Shown: piece by piece, positions 22,123-33,172 of the stretch
Layout: each line of letters begins with the position of its first letter
Position numbering within the stretch: the stretch's first letter is position 1
NCBI GenBank assembly: GCA_032358165.1
Contig: JAALGY010000004.1
Location: forward strand, 558,001-622,000
Source: Diplosphaera chodatii
Taxonomy: Eukaryota; Chlorophyta; Trebouxiophyceae; Prasiolales; Stichococcaceae
DNA: 64,000 bases
Direction of reading: 5' to 3'
Made by a program: the position numbers and the translations under genes
The notes under the pieces: model-generated
What the model saw: the letters and a program-made list of their open reading frames with translations, nothing else
What the model was told of the DNA's origin: nothing
Database searches by the model: none

Positions 22123-24189
22123 CGCTGCCAGGCAGCAGCAGCAGCAGCATGGGAAGCCGGCCAGGTGCCATCCCGGGTGTGCGCGCTGGTGCAGTGAAGC
22201 GCAGCAGCCAGTGGGGCTGGCATTCCTGACCTTGGGGTCCAGTTGCTGCAGCCTGGCGGCAGCAGTGGTCGTGCCAGACACCGCGCTGCGCTCCACTGCT
22301 TAGCAGCTACAGCACCCTCGCGGCTTGCAGTGCCAGGGCGCCGGCAATGAGCATGGTTCCAAGGGCTCTGTTGCTGGCACCCAGTGCACTTTGCCGATGA
22401 ACACCTGAAGTGGCGCAGCAGCCGGGCCAAGGGCAAGCAGCGGGCACCGGATGCGACTAGCCTCTATGATAGCGTTTGAGCACACTTTAGGGAAACCATC
22501 GACAGCCATGCTGTGGCCAATATCAGGGGCGAGCATGGCCACTCGAGTATCTGAGCGGAAGCGTGTGCAAGAGTAGCTTCAGGGTCCGAATGTCCTTGCT
22601 TGCTAGTGTTGGGTGGCGTGCGGGAGTAGACACAGCGACGAAGTGCTTCGTAGGCAGGTCTTATAGAGCCACAGCATTGCACAGTGTTCATCAGGATGGG
22701 TTTGATCACCTGGGGGCACAGTGTGCACATTGCAGATCGCATCTTTCCCAACTTTGGCTTGGGTTTGGGGTGCGTAGTATACCGTAGTGCCCCGCATCGG
22801 TGGCATCTTTGTCTCATCTGCTGGTCCTCACCCTGATCATCTGTGCAGCCCACAAGATCAGGGTGGAGCAACACTTTCTCGCTTCAACGTCAGCTTACAT
22901 GGCCTTGCTTCTTGCCAGGAGAGAGGTTGCAGACAATCTTCCTTGCACGCCTGGGGTGCTGATGGTTCCCAGCAAGAGCAGCGCTGCTGTGCATGGTCCC
23001 TTCGATGCTGATGAGTGTTACACATGGCGTACACCTGTGTAAGGTTGCGAGGAGCACTACTTACAATTCGTTTGAGAAGTGGCTGGCTTTCTGTGGAGCT
23101 CTCCTGTCACACCATCGAGCCTGGGGCCGACCAACCTGGCACAACACATTGACACACTCTGAAGTTATTCCAGGGTTCATGACATATTCGGATCTCTCGG
23201 GCCAGCTACTGGCGGTGGTACCTCAAAGTCAATGGCTGCCTGCAGCTGCCAGCCTGCACTCCGTCTCTGGACTACAACCAACGCTTTCCTGAGTGCAAGT
23301 TCAGCGTACAGTATTCGCAGCCTGCCAGCCGCAGCTCCCGTGATCGACCACTTCACTTACTCAGTCATCGCAGCCGCTGGGCAGCCTCGCCGGCGACGCC
23401 AAGCGCGACAGCGGTGCGCGAGGGACGGCATTGTTGCATGTACCTCTACATTCATCGTGTAGGATTGCAGTGATATCACAGTACGGCGGCAACAACCCGG
23501 CAGCTGCAGCCCCAGCCGACGGTCGGCCCCACGGCTTCGCAGCAGCTTTACGTTGACTTTGTGACTGACCTGTGATGTAGGACGGCACCCAAAACACTCA
23601 CAGAACAGCCGTTTGAGCTTCGCAGCAGCGGGTCTGCCGCCCCATTGCCGCTGGTGGCCACAGATCGCACATCCCTGCTGCGCAGCCGGCCCATGAGCAG
23701 CGGCTGCAGGGCAGCTCAGCTGCCCGGTCGCCGGCAGCACCTGGACTGCACCTCCAGCTGAGCTGACAGCTGCAGCCGCCGGCCGTACAGACGTGTTTGT
23801 GCCTGCCGCCGTGTCAGCAGATCCCCAGGCGGCAAGCCGTAACAGCGCGGGCACCTGCGGCAATTCCGACATACAGGGCAGCTCACCAGGGGACCGCTCG
23901 CTCCTTGCGAACATTAGGAAGGGAGCCTTACATAGCCTGCCGTTCAACAGCCAGCGATGGGTGGCGGCGGCGGCATTGCCATCACAGCTCCGCCCCCTTT
24001 CTCCCGCCCATCCTTCCGCAGGTGAGGGCCCACTCTCAAGCAGCCTGTTTCCCTGACCTTGCACCAGTCGAGTTCTTGGCTGCTGAGTGCTGGCCATCTA
24101 GAGCTGACTTCTCGCGTACCATCATGGTGTGAGACACCTCCTCGATCACTCTGCCATATCACTGCAACGTGCTGCCTGTCGTGGTGCAG
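22123..24189. other. spacer; possible KCS 3' UTR and unrecognised 5' exons of the Mpv17 gene
   Basis: No family is recognisable here. A TGTAA at 23037-23041 could be a distal poly(A) signal for KCS. A minus frame at 22542-22300 (MAVDGFPKVCSNAIIEASRI) and a plus frame at 23232-23459 are mildly protein-like. The upstream targeting exon of the following Mpv17 gene should lie near 23200-24060, but I cannot place it. Confidence 0.35.
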
Positions 24190-25836
24190 CCCGCAGCGTC
24201 TGGTACGGCACCTGTGGCGGGCGTATTGCTACGCGCTGGCCACCTCGCCACTGGCCACGCAGAGCGCGACGGCCGTCGTGGGCTTCGCGGCCGGCGATGC
24301 CTGCGCCCAGGTTTGGCACCCGGCAGCCAGCCATCAAACATGTCTCTTCACAGAAGTGCTGTGTCAGCTCACTCCTGCATACAGCTGCATCAGTTTGCTG
24401 CTCAGCCCAGGCTGTTGCGAATGGTGCTGCACGTGTGTGATGCCTCTGACGTGCCACTGCACTGGCACAATGCCTGGCCACCCAAGTTGGGATATGGGGG
24501 ACTCACACGCTCGGTCTGTCATCCGACTGCAGTCCCTGTGCCATCACCTGCAGCTGCTCAGCGCGCGGCCCGAGTGCCGCACGCCCGACGGCCGCATCGT
24601 GCGCGCGGTGCGCCGCGTGTTCCGCACCTCCCCCGAGCAGCCGCGCTTCAGCTTCGACTGGCAGCGCACGGTGCGGCTGGCGGCCTTTGGCGGCGCGATC
24701 GCGGGCCCCATGGGCCACGTCTGGTTCCAGGCCCTGGACTCCAACATCATGCCCGCCACCCCGCGCAGGTGTCTGACTGCTGAAGCCTGGCAGCTCGAGC
24801 CATGAACGAACTCGGCGAACAACCCTGTGTAGTCATCGGATGGTCATTGCGTGCATGATCACACCATGGGTTGCCTGCTGCATTGCGGGGTCAGGAGCAA
24901 CTCGCCACAGCCCTGACGCAATAGTTAGTAAAAGCCTAACAGGCTCGAGTGCACTGCTCCCCTGCAGCCCGGCGGCGGTGGCGCTGAAGTGCGTGCTGGA
25001 CCAGTCGTTCATGGCGCCCCTCGGCTGCGCGCTGTTCTATGTGTCGCAGGGCCTGCTGGCCGGCAAGCCCGCCGCCATCGTGCCCACCATGCAGGTCCGC
25101 CCACCCCGCGTGGCACTGCTGCAGAACTGCCTTTTGACAGCATCCCTGTCAACCCCTCACAGCAACGCCTGACCATTCTGGCAACTTTTTGCCTGGTGTG
25201 GCATAGCCAGCGGTTCTGCTTTGAGAATTGACAGCATATGCAGCAATGCAAGTTAGCTTCGTCACAGCAAGTTAGCTTCGTCACAGCAAAACACCGCTAT
25301 CGACGCTCAGGCAGGCGCGGTGCACATCACACTGGCTGGAACCCCATGCGTCACTTGCTGCAGGACAAGTTTGTGCCGACGCTGGCGGCGAGCTACAAGC
25401 TGTGGCCGGCGGCGCACCTGGTCAACTTTGCGCTGGTGCCGCCCGCCTACCGCGTGCTGTACACCAACCTCGTGTCGGTGCGCGCCCGCCTGCTGAGCAC
25501 TTTCGAAGAAGATATTGGTAACCTGGCCGCATTCAGAGCCACTCATGTGGTTGTGCAGTGCCTCTGCAGGCCTTGCTGCCTGGTCAGCCAACTGAGTACT
25601 GCTTGCTGCAACCCTGTAGATGAGTCAGCACTTTAACTCTAACAGGCTGACAACTCCCCTCGCTCTCCCCCTAGGTGGCGTGGACCTGCATCCTGTCGAA
25701 GACGGCTGCGGACAAGCCGAGACGCGCGGTGGCAGCGGGGCCCGCGGTGGTGCCCCTGTGCGTGCCGCACCAGTCGGAGGACCCACTGGCGACGCTGGCG
25801 CTGCAGAACGGCGCCGCGCAGGCCGCCGCCGTGTGA
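24190..25836 (+). CDS. Mpv17/PMP22 family integral membrane protein
   Basis: Family members are four-helix proteins of peroxisomal, mitochondrial inner or plastid membranes, thought to form small channels. The first exon I can define (24190-24310) reads LWRAYCYALATSPLATQSATA then GFAAGDACAQ, the family start (W..Y...L...PL.T, GD..AQ). Exon 24554-24768 has DWQRTVRLAAFGGAIAGPMG followed by HVWFQALD. Exon 24968-25094 has ALKCVLDQSFMAPLGCALFY. Exon 25364-25477 has YKLWPAAHLVNFALVPPAYR, the WP..NF..VP.R signature. Exon 25675-25836 has VAWTCILS and a polar tail ending AAAV, stop 25834-25836. The upstream exon with the start codon and any targeting peptide was not found, so the 5' end given is an internal exon start. 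The family call is strong; the organelle is not known. Confidence 0.88.
25248..25285. repeat. perfect 19-bp tandem duplication in an Mpv17 intron
   Basis: Unit GCAAGTTAGCTTCGTCACA occurs twice head to tail (25248-25266, 25267-25285), followed by a partial GCAA. It is intronic and probably a recent slippage event. Confidence 0.95.
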
Positions 25837-26991
25837 GCAATCAATGGCCTGGCCGTAGTGGCCGCCGCTTCGTGTGTGGGTATTTGGGGGCACAGGCGCT
25901 GGGCTTGCAAGCTGCCCTCAGAAGTGCGTTGCAGGGGCCTGCGGCAGGTAGTCGAAACAACAGCAGCGCAACAGCAGCATCAGTGCTTCGCTTTGGAGCC
26001 TGGCGTGGTGACGATGCCGCTTCTGCACTTGAACACTGGAAGGCAAATGGAAGAGCGCAGCTCATGAGCGGTAGAGCGTAGAGCAGGTCAGGGAAACGGT
26101 GCCAGGCCAGCAGGAGAAGAGGGCTGCAGCCTGCCTGCGCTAGATAGACACCCTGCGGTGTAGTCGGGAGCTCACACATGCACAAGGCTCGGTGGGGGTT
26201 GTGCACACGATGGTTCCGCATCAGATTCGGGGGCTGCATATGCAGTCCATGTCAGGAGGCGCAGCGACTGACAAAGCTGACACACAGCTGTCAAAGCGGC
26301 TACAACGTCAGAGGATAGGAATGAGAGGCTGCAGCAGCAGTGTAGAAACCTTCGCTTGTAGGCAGGAGGTGTAACCATGGTTGTGGGATTCTTGGGGTTG
26401 AAGACGATAGGCAACACTGGTTATGAGACTGCCGTGCTGAGGAAAATCAAGATGCTGCTGCTTGGTTTGGCATGCTGCCGATCAGGGTCATCATCGACTC
26501 GATGTGAACGGTGTGTTGGCAGATCTGAACGGTTAGGCTCTGGTTTGCAAAGAGTTTTTAGGTAGGCCACAGAGGATAATAAATCTTTGAGTATCTGGCA
26601 CACATGCAATCACAACACATCAAGCGCAGAATGCAGCCACAACTCCTGCAAATATCAAGGGATAAAGATCACGTTTCCAGACAAGCAGATGGACTTCAAC
26701 AACCCTCCAGATGCCCCTATCTTCCTGAAAGTCGTCGACACCGTATTGCAATACCTGCTGTAGGAACAACCCGCATCTGTCATAGGCTTGCAATTGCAGT
26801 TGGAGGCAAAGCTGATGTTATGCTACATGTGGGCAGCTGGGGTGGAGCACACGCTGGATACCCTCCCCAGACTGCTGCAGCCAGCACCTAAGATCGCGAG
26901 ACTGCAGCTACGAATAGGTGCTCTTCATAGAGATACTTCGCCGCGTTCTGCGGGGGTTACGCCCATGTATGGACGGAGCACCAGCCTGTGC
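25837..26991. other. convergent spacer between Mpv17 and PAQR genes
   Basis: This holds both 3' UTRs. TGTAA at 26370-26374 is a candidate poly(A) signal for the Mpv17 gene. Near 26659-26755 lies an isolated exon-like stretch on the plus strand, listed separately. Confidence 0.45.
26659..26755 (+). pseudogene. isolated exon-like fragment, origin unknown
   Basis: After an AAG the plus strand reads GIKITFPDKQMDFNNPPDAP then IFLKVVDTVLQYLL and a stop near 26755. The composition is protein-like and it ends cleanly, yet no neighbouring exon on the plus strand is recognisable. It could be the last exon of an unseen gene, a decayed remnant, or chance. Confidence 0.3.
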
Positions 26992-28548
26992 TCAGTAAGC
27001 ATTGCGGCGAGCAAGTGCGAACAGGTTGCTGATCTGCAGCAGGCATGCCGCTGTGACGACGTAGTGCAGGATGTGATGGTCACTCAGGCCAACAAGCCGG
27101 TGGTGTCCTGCATTCCTGCAGAACATGTGCCGCAAGAGGCGATCAGTATGCTGCACAAGATGGTTGGTGCCTGGAAGGACTTTGGTTCGAACCGAAGGGA
27201 GGGCGTACTGTGTTGCTGACCATGGCCATGGTCAGCATGCACTGTGCAGACCAGTGCACACCTGAGGAAGGTTACTGCTGCAATGGCGAACAGGAACAGT
27301 TGCACGCCCAGGTTCGCGGTGTAGATCTGCGGAAACAATGGACATGCCTCTAGTTGGCGCAGTTTTGATGATGCACGCACTCCACCTCCATATGCAGCGG
27401 CTGCAGCTGCCGCCGGTAAGCTTGCGAGGCATTGACCATGATCCCGCTAAATCCATGATCCTGCTGGTCATCGAGTTGTGTCAAGGTATGAAGCTACTCA
27501 CCTCGGTGCCATACAGCAGGACGATGGTCACGATGCCGGTAGCAAAGGCGGCAACCCGTGGTGCCGGTGGAAAGAAGGCGCCACCCAGCAACAGCGCAGC
27601 CACGATGTACATTCCTGTGGGAATGTGCCCATGTTCGATCGCCTGCAGAACATGACCAGCGATCTCAGCATTGGTGTGGCGTCGAGTCTTGCAGGTCGAA
27701 CGAGCAGCTGCTCCCTTCCGCGACAAGCGTGGCCTTGATGGACTGCATGAGCGTGTCGGCAGATTCATGAAGTCTAACGCATGTGCAGGCACAGGTTGAT
27801 TGGTCATGTGGACTGTGGTGTGGGGATCTTGCGAGCCTGGAAGCGCACCATGAGGCTGCTGATCGGGTTGCCGATGATGAGGGCGACGATGCCAGGTGGT
27901 CCGCCTTCTCGAGGCTGTGGCTGTCGGGGTACACGTGCCCCAGGGCTGACAGCAGGTGCGTCGCGCCCGCTGCAAAGCAAAACATGGCCAGCGGTCCAGG
28001 GGCGGCCGCCGCCCACCACCTGGCTGTCAGTCTGCAAGGGAGAGTGGAGTTGCCAGCTTGAGAGGATGACTCCTGCGCCCTCACCGCTTCCACAGTCAAG
28101 CTGCGTGCTCAGCAACGAGAGCAGGGCCAGGGCAAAGCAGGGAGACACGTGGGCAGCAGGCCGTAGCGCACGCTGCCAGAAGGAAAAGCACGCCCGGGAG
28201 GCCGTGGCTCCAGACGTTGATGCGCTCATACGCGTCACGCAGAGCACCTGTGGGTACCGATAGCTGTGTGAGGTGACATTGGACAGTGCCCACAGAATGT
28301 ATATAGCAGCAGTGCCAGCACGCAGCCGCCGACTCACTGTGGTGCCACGGCATGTGCGGATGCGTGCCGGCCTTGCTGCCAGGATATCTGAAGAGCAGGC
28401 CTGGCGGCACGCCGATGTCGGAACGCGGCGAGGCATCTGAGCTGAGGGTATCAAGTGAGCTGCAGGAGGCGTTCGTGTGCCTGTCTCGCAGCTTCTGGTG
28501 ATGCAGTTCATACACTGTTGCTCGGACGGCTGCGCAGTCGCTGTCCAT
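26992..28548 (-). CDS. PAQR/HlyIII-like heptahelical membrane protein, frame break in exon 3
   Basis: PAQR proteins (adipoQ/progestin receptors, plant HHPs, hemolysin III) are seven-helix membrane proteins, several with zinc-dependent lipid hydrolase activity. The ATG at 28548 begins MDSDCAAVRATVYELHH. Exon 1 ends HMPWHHS at 28338. Exon 2 starts at 28247 with ALRDAYERINVWSHGLPG, like the NIWSH motif before helix 1, then VLFLLAACATACC. Exon 3 (about 28035-27840) reads PLAMFCFAAGATHLLSALGH then YPDSHSLEKADH, after which the frame shifts by one base and continues GIVALIIGNPISSLMVRFQ. Exons at about 27640-27500 encode YIVAALLLGGAFFPP and AFATGIVTIVLLYG, and about 27330-27265 LGVQLFLFAIAAVTFL. The last exon has LSDHHILHYVVTAACLLQIS, with the HHxxH of the final helix, and ends at stop 26992-26994. 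Adding one G near 27891-27895 restores LGIVAL, so this is an assembly error or a recent mutation. It is divergent from the GST gene, with 438 bp between the starts. Confidence 0.75.
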
Positions 28549-28986
28549 GGCGCCACTGCACGCTTGCTTGCGCGCAGTCCAGCAAAGCCTAAGAAACTGC
28601 TTGGATCATCTGCTTGCTGCGAGTGTTGTGCCTGGTGTCTCACTGTACGCGGACCCGCAATCCCAAGAAACACCACTGCCAGTGCATCTGGCGCGCCCAA
28701 CCACTTTGCAATTGGACAGCCGGGCCGGACACAAGATGCTCACAGAGTCCGGATTCCAAGGGCGGACCTAGTTCTCTCGCACCCCTTCGCGGCAGATCCC
28801 AAACGGTACCGCGTTGTCAGACGCTGCTATCCCTGCCCAGCATGAAGAACATTGTGCTTTGTGACGGAATTGTCAGTCAAGCACTGTCATAGGTCTGCGC
28901 TCAGATCAGGGGCGCCATCACAAGCTGATCCATTGTGTAACAAAGGCCCGTGCATCGATCTTAAGCGATCGTAGAGCAAGTGCACA
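28549..28986. promoter_or_regulatory. divergent promoter region, PAQR (-) and GST (+)
   Basis: 438 bp separate two start codons facing away from each other. Both promoters and 5' UTRs must fit here. I see no clear TATA box or named motif. Confidence 0.45.
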
Positions 28987-30846
28987 ATGGGAACCCCGCA
29001 GCGGATCGTGTACTGGGGCAGCGGCAGTGGCCCTGCATGGCGCGTGCTCATTGCCTTGAAGGTGAACTGTCGATTAATATCCGAGTGCAAGGATGTCCAA
29101 TGTCCACACAGTCGATGCATTAATAATATCACAAAGTCGTCGAACCGGCCTGCATGGCCCCTGTGCTCCGCAGTGACACACTAAAAACACCATAACGAAT
29201 GGGATGTGATCAACAGGGTGCTGTTTGGTGTCGTGTCAGCATGTCGAACAACATAAGATCGCAAACATGTCACCTTGCAGGAGAAGGAGCTGGAGTTCGA
29301 GGCGCGGATGGTTGAGTTCTCGAAAAGTACGAATGTATTTTGTTCGCATTGCATGCATGTGATGGACCTGCGCACAGCCGCCGTGTGTGGATCGGTGTCG
29401 AGCATGCTGTGCATGCTCTGTAGAGGAGCATAAGAGTGAGGAGATTCTGGCCCTCAACCCCAGGCACGATGTGCTTATGAGCTGCCGTTCGATTTGCTAG
29501 CAGGCTTGGCGGCATCCCATGCTGGTGCAAGATTGAGATCTTGACGCAATCCGTGCTCCGCCTGGTGCCCACAGGGGACAGGTCCCAACGTTCAAGGACG
29601 GCGATGTGGTGGTGAACGAGTCGCTCGCGGCCATCATCTACCTGGAGGTGAACATCCTGCCGCTTGTGCATCCGGCCACCTGGTGTATGGTCATCTACCC
29701 GAGGTTGCCATACAAACAGGGAGCAAGCTCAGTCTCCACTCAATACACTGCAGGAGACATATGCCAACCAAGGAACTCCGCTCCTCCCGCCACTTGACAA
29801 GCCCGATGCCCGCGCCCTGGTGTGCTGGCCAGAGGCTGTGCTCACCACATTACATCCTGCGTAAGTTTCAGGACATCAAGGCAATTAATCTTCACACAGC
29901 CTCAGCCGCAGCTTAGTCACTGCAAGAGGTTGCCGATGCAGTTCCTGCACCGCTGCAGGTGTGGCAGCGCACGGCCGAGGGCAACAACCTGGCAGAGAAG
30001 GTCACCGCGCCCTTCCGGCTGAAGATGATGGCGCAGCGTCATGGCAAAGACTTTGGTGCGTGCTAAGACTGTCTTGCTTAGCCCTCGCTGCTGAAACACC
30101 GCCAGCAGCATGGAACATCACAGTGCAGTAGAATCTCGCATCAATAACCACTGCATATAGGTCCAGCCAGGTGAGGCTCCTACCAACGTATGGCATGTGC
30201 CGCCTCCATCTATCACAGGTCGGATGCCACCCCACATTGCAGATGAAGCAGAGTTTGCGGCCAAGCTGGAGGACCTCCGCACCGAGCTGAAGTACTGGGA
30301 GGGCTACCTTCAGAACACGCAGTACCTGGCGGGGCCCTCTTTTACGCTTGCTGATGTGTACATAGGTGCGTAATTGCTACAGTTGCCACATACAAACTAC
30401 CCAAGGCTCCTTGATGCATATACTGCGCTGTCGTGATCAATGAGCGCTGTATCAACTGACTATATGCCCCTGCGCTGTGCAGCCCCAATGCTGCTCTCTG
30501 CGCAGCGGTATGGCTCGGAGTTCAAGACATTCCCAAAGGTGCAAGCTCAGCCTGCTGAACAGTCTCTATGAGATGGGAGCATCATAGTTTGATCAGGGGT
30601 GTGCATCTCGTGTTACTGATGATCTGGCTCAACTCATCGCAGGTGGCGCAATATGTGGCCCTCATCTCAGAGCGGCCATCCGTCAAAACCTCATGGCCAC
30701 CCCACTGGAAGGTGCGTTTTGCAGGAATAATTGCCTCGCGGTATCAGATCGGCCCTGCATGCAGCTCTGCAGCATGTACGCACATCGAGTCGGGATCGGG
30801 TTCTTGTGACACTGGGCCAACACCTCCTGCACAGCCCTGCCTCTGA
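28987..30846 (+). CDS. glutathione S-transferase (rho/theta-like)
   Basis: A cytosolic GST that would conjugate or reduce electrophiles with glutathione. The ATG at 28987 begins MGTPQRIVYWGSGSGPAWRV, the thioredoxin-fold first strand; the Ser/Gly-rich loop SGSGP is where the catalytic residue sits. Exon 2 (29281 on) has EKELEFEARMVEFS. The next exon (about 29431) has EHKSEEILALNP, then GQVPTFKDGDVVVNESLAAI followed by IYLE at about 29575-29648, with the VP cis-proline and the ES glutathione contact. The C-terminal helical domain follows: YANQGTPLLPPLDKPDARAL (29758-29820), EKVTAPFRLKMMAQRHGKDF (about 30000-30055), LEDLRTELKYWEGYLQNTQY then LAGPSFTLADVYIAPMLL (30265-30495, across an intron), and PKVAQYVALISERPSVKTSW then PPHWK. 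The end is uncertain: either read-through after PPHWK to a stop at 30846, or a short final exon beyond. The sequence resembles the fish GST-A/rho group more than plant phi or tau enzymes. Confidence 0.87.
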
Positions 30847-32045
30847 GCAGGCAGTCGCCATTGGCCGATCTCCGCCATTTTGAGCACGGTATCAAAGTGC
30901 GCTGGTGGTTGCTACGCAGGACACCCCACGCCAGGACAGCTACGCTGCAGTATAGACAGAGCCCAAATCAGCCGCTCAGCGTATCGCTTGCGTGAGTCAG
31001 CCGTGCTCGGGGAAAGTAGCTCAGTCAGTTTGGGAGCAGCAACATCCACACTATTGCAGTGCCAGTACGAACGGTCCGCCACCAGATATCAAGGTAGCTA
31101 GGCATGAGCTGAAATCACGAGCTGCTGCTGTTGCAAGCATCAGTGGATCGACACCATGAGATAGACGTGCAAGTTCGTGATCTATACCACGGTTTGGAGG
31201 CGAGGGTGGCATGCATCACCGTATTTCGCCAGACTGGCTGCTCCTTGCATCCCAAACTCTGGCCCTGTAGCACAATGCAGGGTCACCTACATCCATGCAA
31301 TTGATGGATCTCGAGCCACTTCGTGTGATTTACTTCACAGGCAAGACCATTGCCTGTCATCTCTCACCGAGACCCTGGTGCAGTCTGCACAGCACCACGC
31401 ATTCCGCGGGTACGATCAGCTCGACGACGGTTCTACGGAGAGTGTCAGCATGCAGTGATAGCAGCGTCAGCAATTGCCACGGTGCCCACAGCCTTCGCTG
31501 CAGTATCACGATATCAGACAGCTGTTGACTGTGCCATCATCCAGAACGCTAGGTCAGCTGTTGTGCGCCATGATATGCATGCTGCCTTCACTGCCGCTGC
31601 ATGCATGCTTGTGACCATGTGCAGAAGACTCAAACGCAGCCCTGCCACTGTGCAGAGCGGAAAGGCTCCCGAATCAAAGGGACTGCAAGTGCCGCACTCT
31701 TCAAACCGCCAGCCGTAGTGCTCATCTGGGACCAGCATGCAATGCGGGCCGGCAGCACCCACGTCACCGCAGCCACAATGCGGCGCATGCTGCTGTCCAC
31801 ACAACGGCGCCCGGCTGCAGCGACCTCATGCGGTCCGCCGCATCAGCAGCTGCAGATACATGCTCATGGAGAGCATGCTCAGCTGTGGCACCGCAGGCAT
31901 CGTGTCCGGGGTGCGGCGCCAACGGTCGCATCAGCGGCAGCAGGTCAAGGCCGAGAGCAGCCGAGCAGCTTGCACAGTGATCGCCAGCAGGCACAGTAGC
32001 CGTGATGATTGTCAGCACAGCATTGGCAGCGTGCCACCTAGGAGG
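30847..32045. other. intergenic, no gene recognised
   Basis: Between the GST and the zinc-finger gene I see no convincing exon. Bases 31737-31860 contain possible alternative starts of the downstream gene (MRRMLLSTQRRPAAA, transit-peptide-like), so an upstream exon is possible. Confidence 0.4.
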
Positions 32046-32786
32046 ATGCTGAGGTGCAGCAGCGTCAGCTCAGGGCCCCCAGGCGCGCCAGCCTGCAGAC
32101 ACCAGCCACACAGATGTCAGACGCACACAGGCGGCCCTCAACGAGACGTCGTGGCGCGTGCGAGCCTGGACGCTACGGTGCAGGATGTGTTGATGGGCGG
32201 CTCGGTTGCGATCGCCATCGGCATGGCGCTGTTCTATGGTTCAAAGGTGCTGCATGCCATGTTGATCGCCTCTGGATGTATCAGGGGGGAGCAGCAACAA
32301 TGGCTCACGTTTGCATCGCACACGAAAACATAAGCAAAGGAACGCCATCTGCGAGCTTCAGATGATCCCATAGTGCCGATCATTTGTGCAGGGGGAGCCA
32401 CAGGTATGCGAGGGGTGCGGCGGCGCTGGCGGCGTGCGGTGCTTCGCCTGCGACGGCACCGGCGTCATGGCATCGACAGACGACGAGGCGACCCTGTCGC
32501 CTGCCCAGCAGCGCAAGGTGGGTTGTGTATGGAGGTTCACAATACCGCGGTCGTCTCTGCATCTGGGTAACGCAGCTGCAGGGGCACGGGCTGTGGGCAG
32601 ATGGACGGGCGAGGCAAACAGCACGCTCACGAGTTGTGCTGATCGCATTGCACCATATTGCAGGGGCTTGTGGGCGGTGGGCTCAGACCACGGGCGCCTC
32701 GGCGGGGCGAGTGCCGGGCCTGTCGTGGCAGCGGCCTCCTGGTCTGCAAGCGCTGCAACGGCTCAGGCTACAGCAAGCGCATGTGA
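32046..32786 (+). CDS. DnaJ-type zinc-finger protein with one membrane span, likely plastid
   Basis: A small protein with the Cys-rich zinc domain of DnaJ but no J domain, as in plant BSD2, LQY1 and related plastid redox or assembly factors. The ATG at 32046 begins MLRCSSVSSGPPGAPACRH, which has the Ser/Ala/Arg bias of a transit peptide. Exon 1 ends at 32246 after a single hydrophobic span (LMGGSVAIAIGMALFYGS). Exon 2 (32392-32517) has CEGCGGAGG and CFACDGTGV; exon 3 (32664-32786) has CRACRGSGL and CKRCNGSGY, ending SKRM at TGA 32784-32786. All four CxxCxGxG repeats are present, enough for two zinc sites. Both introns are phase 0. The order, one helix then the zinc domain, resembles thylakoid LQY1-type proteins, but I cannot call orthology. 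The start could be further upstream. Confidence 0.82.
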
Positions 32787-33172
32787 ATTTCCCGAACACT
32801 GCGAGTGCAGAGACTCAGAATTGATGCGTGTTGAGAGGGGGGAGAGCTTCACGTGGGTAGCAGCTCTGAACATTTCAGCATTTCTTGAAATACGAACATC
32901 ATAGATTTTTGGTTGCACAGAAACTTCCGCGCCTGATGCACTTGGACATTGCTGCAGCCGAGAGTAAGGAACGCGATGCATCGGACAAGTATTTGTCATG
33001 CTTGGTCTGCTTGTTGCTATGCGACCTAGCCCCTCAAGAATCACGAACATGGCCTGAGCTATCTTTCATCTCGTACTGAGCGTGTGCGATCACCTTCTGA
33101 GCACATTGAGGGTCTGAGCTAGGGCCTCGTGCACTATCAAAATTTGGCAGTCACTGTTTTGACATGCTGCTG
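32787..33172. other. convergent spacer
   Basis: This is the short 3'-to-3' gap between the zinc-finger gene (+) and the FKBP gene (-). It is AT-richer than its surroundings around 32870-32930. I see nothing coding. Confidence 0.5.

Noticed and set aside
23357..24097. 246-codon minus-strand frame
   Set aside because: It is Arg/Ala/Gly-rich without motifs or splice support; may be chance in GC-rich sequence. Kept only as part of an unresolved spacer.
24190..25836. Ribosomal or transporter identity for the Mpv17 gene
   Set aside because: The GD..AQ, DQ...AP and WP..NF..VP.R signatures in order are specific to Mpv17/PMP22.
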